Source: Odobenus rosmarus divergens
Lineage: Eukaryota > Chordata > Mammalia > Carnivora > Odobenidae
Assembly: GCF_000321225.1 (NCBI RefSeq)
Contig: NW_004450302.1
Span: forward strand, 5,194,393 to 5,258,392
Length of the DNA stretch: 64,000 nucleotides
Direction: 5' to 3'
In this document: piece after piece, positions 55,452 through 64,000 of the stretch
Layout: each line of letters begins with the position of its first letter
How positions within the stretch are numbered: position 1 is the stretch's first letter
Notes under the pieces: generated by a model
Told to the model about the DNA's origin: nothing
The model's database searches: none
What the model saw: the letters and a program-made list of their open reading frames with translations, nothing else
Program-made: the position numbers and the translations under genes

Positions 55452-55643
55452 GGGACACCTGGGTGGCTCAGTCAGTTAAGCATCTGCCTTTGGCTCAGGT
55501 TATGATCCCAGGGTCCTAGGATCAAGCCCCACATCAGGCTCCCTACTCAGCAGAAAGCTTGCTTCTCCCTCTCCTGCTCCCCTGCTTGTGACCCCTCTCT
55601 CTCTGTCAAATAAGTAAAATATTTTAAAAAATAAAAATAAATG
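55452..55643 (+). mobile_element. long Can-SINE
   Basis: Head GGGACACCTGGGTGGCTCAG, complete. Confidence 0.92.
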
Positions 55644-55654
55644 AAATAAGTTAG

Positions 55655-55845
55655 GGGGTGCCTGGGTGGCACAGTCAGTTAAGCACCCAACTCTTGGTTT
55701 CAGCTCAGGTCCCTATCTCAGGTTGGTAAGATCAGGCTCTGCGCTCAGTGCAGAGTCTGCTTGAGATTCTCTCCCCCTCTTCCTCTGCCCCTCCTGCTTG
55801 TGCTCTCTGTCTCTCTCTAAAATAAGTAAATAAATCTTTAAAATA
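55655..55845 (+). mobile_element. long Can-SINE
   Basis: AAATAAGTTA / AAATAAGTTTA flanks; older LYS variant. Confidence 0.91.
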
Positions 55846-56033
55846 AAATAAGTTTACTTTGAACACTTTTGGTTTGAGGAGCTTCTGGACTAGATCACAA
55901 AGAAAGATAATAGCTGGACAAACCATTCGAAGTCATTAATTTATGAATGTAGTTAAGATTTATTTGTGGACAATACTGCTAGAATGAATCATTTTATGAA
56001 ACCCGCGGTCCAATTTCACCCTTTATATTTTTT

Positions 56034-56155
56034 TATTTTTAAGATTTTTTTTTTTTAAATTTTTTAAGTAATCTCTGTACCCGACATGGGGCTTGAACTT
56101 ACAATCCCAAGATCAGGAGTCCCACACTCTACTGATTGAGCCAGCCAGGCACCCC
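56034..56155 (-). mobile_element. short Can-SINE
   Basis: TCACCCTTTATATTTT on both sides, perfect. Confidence 0.93.
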
Positions 56156-56342
56156 CTCACCCTTTATATTTTGTTTAATCAACTATTTTCTACCAAATAG
56201 CTAGATGAAATCAGCAACCCAGAGGGAATGGGTATTTTATTGGAGAATGGAAAGAAGCCTGAGATAATTTTGGAGTTTATGTCACCGCTTCTTAGGAAGG
56301 CAGATTTGGAAAAAGAAGTTAGGTTAAGAAAGAATGTTAGTG

Positions 56343-56503
56343 AGGTGCCTGGATGGCTCAGTCACGTGAGAGTCCGACTTTTGGTGTCTGCTCAGGTCAT
56401 GATCTCAGGGTCGTGAGATCAAGTCCGTCGCCCAGTGGGGAGTCTGCTTCAGATTCTCTCTCCCTCTGCTCCCCCACTCCTCTCTCTAAAAAAAAAAAAA
56501 AGA
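56343..56503 (+). mobile_element. long Can-SINE
   Basis: AAGAATGTTAGTG / AAGAACGTTAGTG flanks; tail lacks AAATAA units. Confidence 0.9.
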
Positions 56504-56591
56504 AAGAAAGAAAGAACGTTAGTGTCTTTCTTCCCCAACTTTCCTCCCATTTTATAGCCAACGAGACCAAGGCCTAACGAGTGAGAAGCTT

Positions 56592-56697
56592 CAGGGCATC
56601 TGGCTGGCACCAGTCAGTGGAGCAGGCGACTCTTGATCTCAGGTTGTGAGTTCAAATCCCACGTTGGGTGTGGAGTCTACTTTAAAAAAAGAAAGAG
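56592..56697 (+). mobile_element. short Can-SINE
   Basis: GAGAAGCTT on both sides. Confidence 0.9.
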
Positions 56698-57930
56698 AAG
56701 CTTTGATTAGAACGCAGAATGAGGGCACTGGCCACAGGCATAGGGGGTGAAGAATGGAGATCCCAAAAATAAAACAGAAAAATCCTCAAAAATGAAACAG
56801 AAAGCAAGACAGCATTACTTTACAATTTTGCCCGGCATGGATCCTGTCCTGATAAGACTTTACTCCCTCTAGAGAAAGCTGGGAACTCGTCCACACGTTG
56901 CCACGTCGCTAGGGCCGTGGTTGACTATTCAAAAGCAACTATGCATATATGCATATGTAATCACTGTGCAAACTGTGGTCCTTACCATCAATGTCTGTTC
57001 CCCCAGAAAAAGTACAAAAATCCAGCAATAAGGACAAGGCCAATCCACAAACAGAGAACAGGATATGAACAAACTAAAACACAATCAAGTGCTGTTGAAT
57101 CAGTTTTCTATTTAAGGTCTACGGCTTATCTAAAATAAAACAGAAGAAGAGGGGCTGGTTGGGAACAAGTTGTGGTATCTGATCAGAAGGGAAATCATCC
57201 CACACGGGGCCTCTGTGACCTTTGTCACTTTTTTCCTCCACATACTCATGTATGAAAATGACTCAACCCTCACACCGGCAGCCTATTTTTAGTAGGAGCA
57301 ACAGAACCGGTCAAACACCTAAGCGTAGTAGCCTTTGCCAAGCGACAGCCTCACACATGAGAAGCAGGGAACACATACTCTCTGTTCATTTCAATTTGAT
57401 CTGTGTGACTCAAGGGGCACCAGAGAGTCGGCCTCTTTCAAAATAGATATTTGCCTTCTGCCTAGGTGCTGGGAACTCTCCGCAGAGACTGACTCCTTTG
57501 GACGTGAGATCTGAGCAGTAGGAGGTCCCTTAGCAAGCAGTGGAATCCAATTCCCTCCTTTTACAACTGAGGAATCACCCACAGTCACCTTCTGGCTGCA
57601 GTGAAGCTCGTATCTAGAACACTGGACTCAGCTCAATACCCTGTTTGGCCTCCATTTTTTTCAAATTCTGAAGTCAGAAGTCAAATAATGTATATTTGAT
57701 ATAAGATTGTTAAGTCCGGAAGAAGAGGACATATTCTGGCCTATGTCCCATTCTACCGTTACATAAATGTTGCATATAAGGGAATAACATTTTGCTTACT
57801 ATCAGGTTGGCAGAAATCAAGACTCAGAGGCATATATTCTTTACGGCTTTGTAAAAATGTTAAAATTCAAAATCTTAGCCAAGCACAAAGCAATAAACAC
57901 CAGTGACTGAGAGTGTACAAGGGGTCTGGG
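56698..57930. other. upstream DNA with no recognised element
   Basis: SINE-free for 1.2 kb; nothing recognised with confidence. Confidence 0.4.
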
Positions 57931-57934
57931 ATTA

Positions 57935-58140
57935 GCTCCTGGGGTCTGAATTATGCTTTTGCCACTTAGTAGCTGCGCTGCCTTAGACAAGTTACTCTCT
58001 TGTTCCATAGTTTCCTCTTCTGTAAAATGAGGTTGAGAATAAGAGTGCCCATCTCCTAGGGTTGGTGTGAAGATTCAGTGAGGTAAGACACATATAGCAC
58101 ATTGAATAGTGGCTGGCACATAAGGTAAGCTGCATTATTA
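57935..58140 (+). mobile_element. MIR, nearly full length
   Basis: GCCACTTAGTAGCTGCGCTG, TTTCCTCTTCTGTAAAATGAG, CCTAGGGTTGGTGTGAAGATT, AGTGGCTGGCACATAAGGTA. Confidence 0.9.
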
Positions 58141-58230
58141 ATTCCTGCCAAATTATTAGCAAGGTGCCAAGCCCAGTTCTATCTCCTTTGGGCTTCTCTT
58201 CTTACTAGGAGTCACTCTTTCTTTCTTTCT

Positions 58231-58433
58231 TTTTATTTTTTAAAGATTTTATTTATTTATTTGACAGAGAGAGACACAGCAAGAGGGAACGCAAGCAGGG
58301 GGAGTGGGAGAGGGAGAAGCAGGCGGAATTCCCGCAGAGCAGGGAGCCAGATGCGGGGCGCGATCCCAGGACCCTGGGACCATGACCTGAGCTGAAGGCA
58401 GACGCTTAACCGATGAAGCCACCCAGGCATCCC
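58231..58433 (-). mobile_element. long Can-SINE
   Basis: Followed at 58434-58460 by a plus-type tail (AAATAAATAAATAAATC), perhaps the host SINE tail. Confidence 0.9.
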
Positions 58434-58578
58434 TCAAATAAATAAATAAATCTTTTAAAAAAATCATAAACATATAAAGGCAATGAAAGATATCAGAATA
58501 TGCCACTCCCCCAAAAAACGCCTCTTGGGCATATGGATTATTTTGATCTAAAGGCTGTTAAGAACTGGTAGACTCAGT

Positions 58579-58775
58579 GGGGCGCCTGGGTGGTTCAGTC
58601 GTTAAGCGTCCACCTTTGACTCAGGTCATGATCCCAGGGTCCTGGGATCGAGCCCCGCAACGGGCTCCCTGCTCAGCGGGAAGCCTAATTCTCCATCTCC
58701 CACTCGCCCTGCTTGTGTTCCCTCTCTCACTGTGTCTCTGTCAAATAAATAAATAAAATCTTAAAAAACAAACAA
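58579..58775 (+). mobile_element. long Can-SINE
   Basis: AACTGGTAGACTCAG on both sides, perfect. Confidence 0.95.
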
Positions 58776-59180
58776 AACTGGTAGACTCAGGAAGAGGTCA
58801 AATACAGGTGCAAGGTTTCCTTTCATAAAGGAAACTTACATTTATAAAAGAAATTTCCATTTGTAAAAAGTGTCTCCCTCCTTCTTACCAGGAGGGCTCT
58901 TGACAACTCTTATTTTTGGAGAAGGTACCCACTTAAATCTGCATAACAAACCTTCCTAAACAACACATGTTTACCATACTCTTCCTGGTCACCTTCCCAC
59001 AGCTTGCCTCCCCTGCCCAGAAGCCCCAGACCCCTTTTCTTTTGTTTAGCCTTAGATGATAGATGAGCCCAAATTCTAAACTCACTCTTTTGAGGCTGTT
59101 CATCCCTGGGTGCTCCCATATATACATGTGCCATGCACATGGTAATAAAGTTTTATTTGTTTTTCTTTTGTTAATCTGCC
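58776..59180. other. upstream DNA with no recognised element
   Basis: Nothing recognised. Confidence 0.4.
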
Positions 59181-59300
59181 TTTTTTTTTTTTTTTTAAGA
59201 TTTTATTTTTAAGTAACCACTACACCCAGTGTGAGGCTTGAACTTACAGCCCTGAGATCAAGAGGTTTACGCCCCACCTACTGAGCCAGCCAGGCACCCC
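59181..59300 (-). mobile_element. short Can-SINE
   Basis: TTGTTAATCTGCCTTT / TGGTTAATCTGCCTTT flanks. Confidence 0.92.
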
Positions 59301-59428
59301 TGGTTAATCTGCCTTTGGACAGTCTAATTTATACGTTCCCGGCTGGAGAACACAAAATGGGCAGAGAAAAGATGTTGTTTTCCTCCCCTATAACTAGAAA
59401 GAAGTATGCAAACAAGAATAACTATTAG

Positions 59429-59630
59429 GGGGGCACCTGGGTGGCTTAGTCATTAAGCGTCTGCCTTCGGCTCAGGTCATGATCCCAGGGTCCTGGATCA
59501 GGCCCTGCATTGGGCTCCCTGCTCTGCGGAAGCCTGCTTCTTCCTCTCCCACTCCCCCTGCTTGTGTTCCTGCTCTTGCTGTCTCTCTGTCAAATAAAAA
59601 TAAATAAAAAATCTTAAAAAAAAAAAAAAA
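59429..59630 (+). mobile_element. long Can-SINE
   Basis: AAGAATAACTATTAGG on both sides. Confidence 0.95.
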
Positions 59631-59682
59631 AGAATAACTATTAGGTTGGTAGGATAAATTCTTCTTTCTTTTAAATTTCCTT

Positions 59683-59885
59683 AGGGGTGCCTGGGTGGCT
59701 CAGTTGGTTGAGCAACTGTCTTCGGCTCAAGTCATGATCCTGGAGTCCCTGGATCGGGTCCCGCATTGGGCTCCCTGCTCAGCGGGGAGTCTGCTTCTCC
59801 CTCTGACCCTCTTCCCTCTCATGCTCTCTATCTCTCATTCTCTCTCTCTCTCAAATAAATAAATAAAATCTTTTAAAAATAAATA
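59683..59885 (+). mobile_element. long Can-SINE
   Basis: AAATTTCCTTA on both sides. Confidence 0.94.
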
Positions 59886-59952
59886 AATTTCCTTAAATAC
59901 TGCCTTTCTAGTGTGTTTAATAAAAAGCAAAAGCAAGACACTAATGTTCATT

Positions 59953-60047
59953 CTTTTTTTTTAAGTTTATTTATTTATTTAAGTAATATCTACCCCCATC
60001 GTGGGGCTCGAATTCATGACACCAAGATCAAGTGCTGTATGCTCTTC
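59953..60047 (-). mobile_element. short Can-SINE, 5'-end lost
   Basis: Breaks at TGCTCTTCC where T-runs and the next SINE begin. Confidence 0.82.
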
Positions 60048-60081
60048 CTTTTTTTTTTTTTTTTTCAGGGTTTTTTTTTTT

Positions 60082-60177
60082 GGGGCACCTGGCTGGCTCA
60101 GTCTATAGAGCATGCAACTCTTGATCTCGGGGTAGTGAGTTCAAGCCCCACTTTGGGGATAGAATTTACTTATTAAA
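60082..60177 (+). mobile_element. short Can-SINE
   Basis: GGGGCACCTGGCTGGCTCAG to AGAATTTACTTATTAAAA; followed by a short (GT)n. Confidence 0.88.
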
Positions 60178-60204
60178 ATATATATGTATGTGTGTGTGTG
60201 TATT

Positions 60205-60315
60205 TTTTAAAGTTTATTTATTTTTAAGTAATCTCTACAACCAATGTGGGGCTCGAATCCACAACCCCAAGATCAAGAGTCACACGCTCCACCAACTGAG
60301 CCAGCTAGGGGCCCC
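60205..60315 (-). mobile_element. short Can-SINE
   Basis: AAGTAATCTCTACAACCAAT to GAGCCAGCTAGGGGCCCC. Confidence 0.9.
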
Positions 60316-61211
60316 ATACTAAGGCTTATTCCGAGCAGAAAGTGAGTGAACTGCAGAAGAGGGAGACCCGTTTCTTCCAGAGAGTACTGGTGCCCTTTCC
60401 TAGAGGCCTTTTTATCTGATCTGTATTAAAATGTCCTAGGGAGATCGTGAGCCGGGGGTGGCTCCTGAACCCGGTTTCCAGAGAATTTGTTCACCCTGCT
60501 TTGATCCTTTCAGTGTTTCCCCAGTCTCCCTTTCTTTACTCCACGTCAGAGAAAGAACGTCTCTTGGGCTTAACAACTTCAATTTTAACTGCAGGAAATT
60601 TAGGGGGTCTTTCCAGACCACTCTCTGCTGGGTAGCTCCTAGAAAATGACTAGATGCAAAACGAGACCCAGGGATGAGGGAGACAACATTCCAACCATGA
60701 GGCATGCCAGGGAAAGGGCAGGGTCATCTGGTAGGAGATAAAATACTCCAAAGAACAAGCACTGGATTAAACTATAATTTGTGGATTTGGAGGTAGAAGG
60801 TTAAAGTCCAGGGTACAGGCTGACAGCTGGGACCGGACTGGGAAAGGAAGAGACAAGATTGCAGCATATGATGCAGGAACGAGAAGGCAAAGACATTTCC
60901 TGCTCACAAAATGCCTTGAGGTCCTCCTTATTTCCCAGCTCCCTTAGAGTTATACAGGGCCATTCCACTAGTTCTGGTCCATGGACTCAAAGGAGCAGTG
61001 ACATCCAGGCCAAACCAACCATTTAAGAGCTACTGTGGGACCCCCTCCCCTGCCCCCAGCTTTCTCTGCCCTGTTGTGCAGCATCATAGAGGCTTTGTAT
61101 TGAGATGACAGATTGGGGAAAAAACAGGCTCCCAGAATCACTGGAAGGGGGCACCTAACTGCAGAGGTGCTGGCCCTGCAGCAGATCTTGGTTAAGTTTG
61201 GTTTTGTTCCG
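60316..61211. other. upstream DNA with no recognised element
   Basis: SINE-free for 0.9 kb; no gene recognised. Confidence 0.4.
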
Positions 61212-61257
61212 TGCAATGGACTCAATGTTTGTGTTCCCTCCAAAATTCGTATAGTGA

Positions 61258-61368
61258 GGGGCACCTGGCTGCCTCAGTCAGTAGAGCATGCGACTCTTGA
61301 TCTTGGGGTTGTAAGTTTGAGACCCACGTGGGACACAGAGATTACTTAAAAATTAAATCTTTAAGAAA
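61258..61368 (+). mobile_element. short Can-SINE
   Basis: Left flank CAAAATTCGTATAGTGA recurs as CAAAATTCATATAGTGA at 62204, after four further SINEs. Confidence 0.9.
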
Positions 61369-61389
61369 AAAACAAAAAAAGCAAATCCA

Positions 61390-61806
61390 GGGACATCTGG
61401 GTGGCTCAGTTGGTTAAGTGTCTGCCTTCGGCTCAGGTCATGATCCCGGGGTCCTAGGATCGAGTCCCATGTCAGGATTCCTGCTCAGGGGGGAGCCTGC
61501 TTCTCCCTTTGCCTGCCACTCACCCTACTTGTGCGCACGCACGCTCGCTCTCTCTCTCTGACAAATAAATAAAATCTTTATTTTTTTTAAAGATTTTATT
61601 TATTTATTGGACAGAGAGAGACACAGAGAGAGAGGGAACACAAGCCGGGGGTGTGGGAGGGGGAGAAGCAGGCTTCCCACCAAGCAGGGAGCCCAACGTG
61701 GGGCTTGATCCCAGGACCCTGGGATCGTGACCTGAGCCGAAGGCAGACGCTTAACGACTGAACCACCAGGTGCCCCAATAAATAAAATGTTTAAAAAAAA
61801 AAAGAA
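61390..61806 (+). mobile_element. long Can-SINE, tail interrupted
   Basis: Body 61390-61578, remaining tail 61777-61806; a minus SINE sits between. Confidence 0.9.
61580..61775 (-). mobile_element. long Can-SINE nested in tail
   Basis: AATAAATAAAATCTTTA / AATAAATAAAATGTTTA at the two junctions. Confidence 0.93.
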
Positions 61807-61808
61807 CA

Positions 61809-61995
61809 GGGGCACCTGGGTGGCTCAGATGGTTAAGCGTCTGCCTTTGGCTCAGGTCATGATCCCGGGGTCCTGGGATTGAGTCCTGCATCGGGCTCCC
61901 TGCTCCTTGGGAGGCTGCTTCTCCCTCTGCTTCTCTCTCTCTCTCTCCCTCTGTCTCTCATGAATAAATAAATAAAAACTTAAAAAAAAAAAAAG
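61809..61995 (+). mobile_element. long Can-SINE
   Basis: AAAGAACAG / AAAGAGCAG flanks. Confidence 0.93.
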
Positions 61996-61999
61996 AGCA

Positions 62000-62201
62000 G
62001 GGCGCCTGGGTGGCTCAGTTGGTTAAGCGACTGCCTTCGGCTCAGGTCATGATCCTGGAGTCCCGGGATCGAGTCCCACATCAGGCTCCCTGCTCAGCAG
62101 AGAGTCTGCTTCTCCTTCTCACCCTCCTCCCTCTCATGCTCTCTGTCTCTCATTCTCTCTCTCAAATAAATAAATAAATAAAATCTTAACAAAAAAAAAA
62201 A
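62000..62201 (+). mobile_element. long Can-SINE
   Basis: GAGTCCCGGGATCGAGTCCC subfamily, complete. Confidence 0.94.
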
Positions 62202-62311
62202 GCAAAATTCATATAGTGAAATCCTAACCCCCCAGGCGATGGTATTAGGAGGTGGAGCCTTTGGGAGGTGATTAGGTGTGAGGGTGGAGCCCTTATGAAT
62301 GGGATTAGTGC

Positions 62312-63049
62312 TGTGGGGGTCAAAGGCAGGCCACCCCTGTGTGGACCATTTTAGCATGAATATTTTTCTGAGCTGAAGTCAATTGAGACCCTGTGGGCTC
62401 AAGATAAACTTTTTGGCTCTCCCTTAATTACATAGAAGAATCTAAAAAAAGGGGCGCCTGGGTGGCTCAGTCGTTAAGCATCTGCCTTCGACTCAGGTCA
62501 TGATCCCAGGGTCCTGGGATCGAGCCCCGCATCGAGCCCCACATCGAGCCCCGCATCGGGCTCCCTGCTTGGCAGAAAGCCTGCTTCTCCCTCTCCCACT
62601 CCCCCTGCTTGTGTTCCTGCTCTCGCTATGTCTCTCTCTGTCAAATAAATAAATAAAATAGTTTTAAAAAAAGAATCTAAAAAAAAAAGATTCTAAAATT
62701 GGGGGTCTTTCCCAGAACAATGATTATTAGCTGGGATGAATTTTATCTGAGAGTCTCATCTGCAGGGCAAACATCTAATTACCAAACATCTGCTCTGTTT
62801 CTTATTGCCCTACGAATTGCATTCCTTTCCTTCCAAATTCCAGACCCCTTCCCCCTTCTCCTTACCTCAGGCTGACATATATACCTCATTTTGCCTGACT
62901 GTCTTTGGAATTTCCATGTCTGCGCAGATTCCCCGTAGGCATGAAATTAAATTTGATTTTCTCCTGTTAATCTGTCACATGTCAATGTCATTCTTGGTCC
63001 AGCCTTCAAAGGACTTTTGAAGGGGACAGGAAATTCTAGCTCCCCAACA
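62312..63049 (+). mobile_element. solo LTR of an endogenous retrovirus
   Basis: Begins TGTGGGGGTC and ends TAGCTCCCCAACA, an imperfect TGT(T)GGGG inverted end pair. GTGC lies on both sides (62308-62311 and 63050-63053), a 4-bp duplication as for gammaretrovirus-like ERVs. About 520 bp without the nested SINE at 62451. The old host repeat continues in register across it. No viral coding DNA is present. Confidence 0.82.
62451..62669 (+). mobile_element. long Can-SINE nested in LTR, with a tripled 12-mer
   Basis: AGAATCTAAAAAAA on both sides. ATCGAGCCCCGC occurs three times in a row (62519-62554) before ATCGGGCTCCC. Confidence 0.94.
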
Positions 63050-63320
63050 GTGCCCTTCTAGTAAAACCTCCTACCACATGAGGTTGCGGTGAGAACATTG
63101 CTGTCCATGAAGAAGGGGCTTCTCATCAGACCCAATGTAAGCATTCAGTTCACTGCACTGAGCCAAACCGAACTTACCTGAAATCTGCTAATGCAGAATC
63201 TGGCGGCATCATGATCTTGGACTTCCCCCTCTCCAGAACTGTGAGAAATAAATGTTTATTGTTTATAAGTCACCCAGTCCATTGTGTTTTTCTTACACAA
63301 GTCCGATGGACTAAGGCATT

Positions 63321-64000
63321 AAACCACTGAGACCTGTGATTGGCTTTTTGCCCTAGCACAACCTAGCCCATCCCGACTAATACACAAGGCTCTACAATCA
63401 TAGTATTACAGAAATTACAGATTATGTGATATTCAGCCCCAATCTGGAGAGCCTGGGGAGACAAACTGAACCAGTCCAGTATCATAATCATCATCAGTGA
63501 AGACAAAAGACACCAGGCCCATGACTCCTGGAGAGTCAAACCACAAGAGAGCAAGAGGTAAATGAATGTGAAATCACTGCTCTGAACGGTGCACCTCTTC
63601 AGCCATGTAATCCTTCCCCCAGAGAGTTTTAGTCTGAAAGACTAGACCAGGGTCAAGTCAAGCGGAGAGACTGTTACAGGCAAAAAGTGTTTGCGAAAGG
63701 CTTTATTATATCTAAGTTTAGAAAGTGGAAACAAGAGGAGGGTTGTAAGAGAATGTAAAAATAAATGCGATTAAGGAGCTTAAGGAGAAAAAAAGTCAAA
63801 GGTATTATAGTCATCGCTCTCATAGTCAAGAGCAGAAAACGTAAGAATGTCAGAGGAAGGCAGTACTGTTGAATAGAAAAAAAAGATGACTGACCTCATC
63901 TGGGTTTCCTTGTGATGCTTGGGGCCTCATTGGGCTGGGGAAGGGTGTAATTCCTGAGGACATGATGTTCCGTGGCACAGTGTGGTAGTTAAGCGCGTGA
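63321..64000. other. upstream DNA with no recognised element
   Basis: No repeat family or coding signal recognised to the right edge. Confidence 0.4.

Larger units (their letters stand above)
61212..63320 (+). mobile_element. old interspersed repeat, split by SINEs and an LTR
   Basis: Pieces 61212-61257 (CCCTCCAAAATTCGTATAGTG), 62203-62311 (GTGAAATCCTAACCCCCC, GATGGTATTAGGAGGTGGAGCC) and 63050-63320 (GATCTTGGACTTCC, CCAGAACTGTGAGAAATAAATG). This is a well-known old mammalian repeat; I do not name its subfamily. Confidence 0.7.

Noticed and set aside
1..64000. CRISPR array, bacterial operon or phage genes
   Set aside because: Regularly recurring blocks are SINEs with target duplications; codon structure, introns and CpG island are mammalian.
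53800..64000. NME1 or another neighbour of SPAG9
   Set aside because: From human gene order a neighbour might be expected upstream, but no exon of NME1 or any known protein was recognised up to the right edge.

Overview
The window is mammalian nuclear DNA from a carnivore. It holds about 115 tRNA-Lys-derived Can-SINEs (SINEC). The long form is about 200 bp: a tRNA-like head beginning GGGGCGCCTGGGTGGCTCAG, a CT-rich middle, and an AAATAAATAAAATCTT plus poly(A) tail. The short form is about 100 bp, has only the tRNA part and ends GAGATTACTTAAA. I did not see the dog-type head (GGGATCCCTGGGTGGCGCAG), so I infer a non-canid caniform such as a bear, panda, mustelid or seal. L1 and L2 pieces, MIRs, two solo LTRs, a U6 pseudogene and a processed retrocopy complete the repeat set.

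The only protein-coding gene I can support is SPAG9 (JIP4, JNK-interacting protein 4), on the minus strand. Its first coding exon (46530-46832) lies in a CpG island with a full Kozak start. Its second coding exon is at 7938-8058. They are separated by an intron of about 38.5 kb, and intron 2 runs off the left edge. Together the exons give the N-terminal RH1 and coiled-coil region. The CpG-island promoter has GC boxes, a CCAAT box, a CRE-like site and a G-quadruplex motif in the 5' UTR region. Coordinates above about 47.3 kb are upstream, gene-free DNA.

Layout: 1-7.9 kb is intron 2, SINE-poor, with one candidate cryptic exon. 8.6-11 kb is an L2-like LINE broken by five SINEs. 12.5-15.5 kb holds an assembly gap with 95-nt duplicated flanks and a processed retrocopy. 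19.9-20.96 kb is an L1 3' end carrying a solo LTR that itself carries a SINE. At 24.76 kb is a U6 pseudogene. 27-30 kb is an L1 ORF2 remnant cut by SINEs. 31.8-32.4 kb and 36.0-36.7 kb are nested SINEs and purine tracts. 41.9-44.0 kb holds a 423-bp direct duplication. 46.2-47.3 kb is the promoter and exon 1. 47.5-48.5 kb is repeat-free upstream DNA with possible regulatory motifs. 49.4-50.4 kb is an L1 3' end. 61.2-63.3 kb is an old repeat split by a SINE cluster and a solo LTR.

I found no undescribed coding system. The most useful observations are the assembly artefact, the two solo LTRs with exact 4-bp target duplications, the retrocopy with hallmark flanks, the 423-bp duplication, a possible SINE 3' transduction and the cryptic exon. 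Coordinates of SINEs are read by eye and may be off by a few bases at poly(A) ends.
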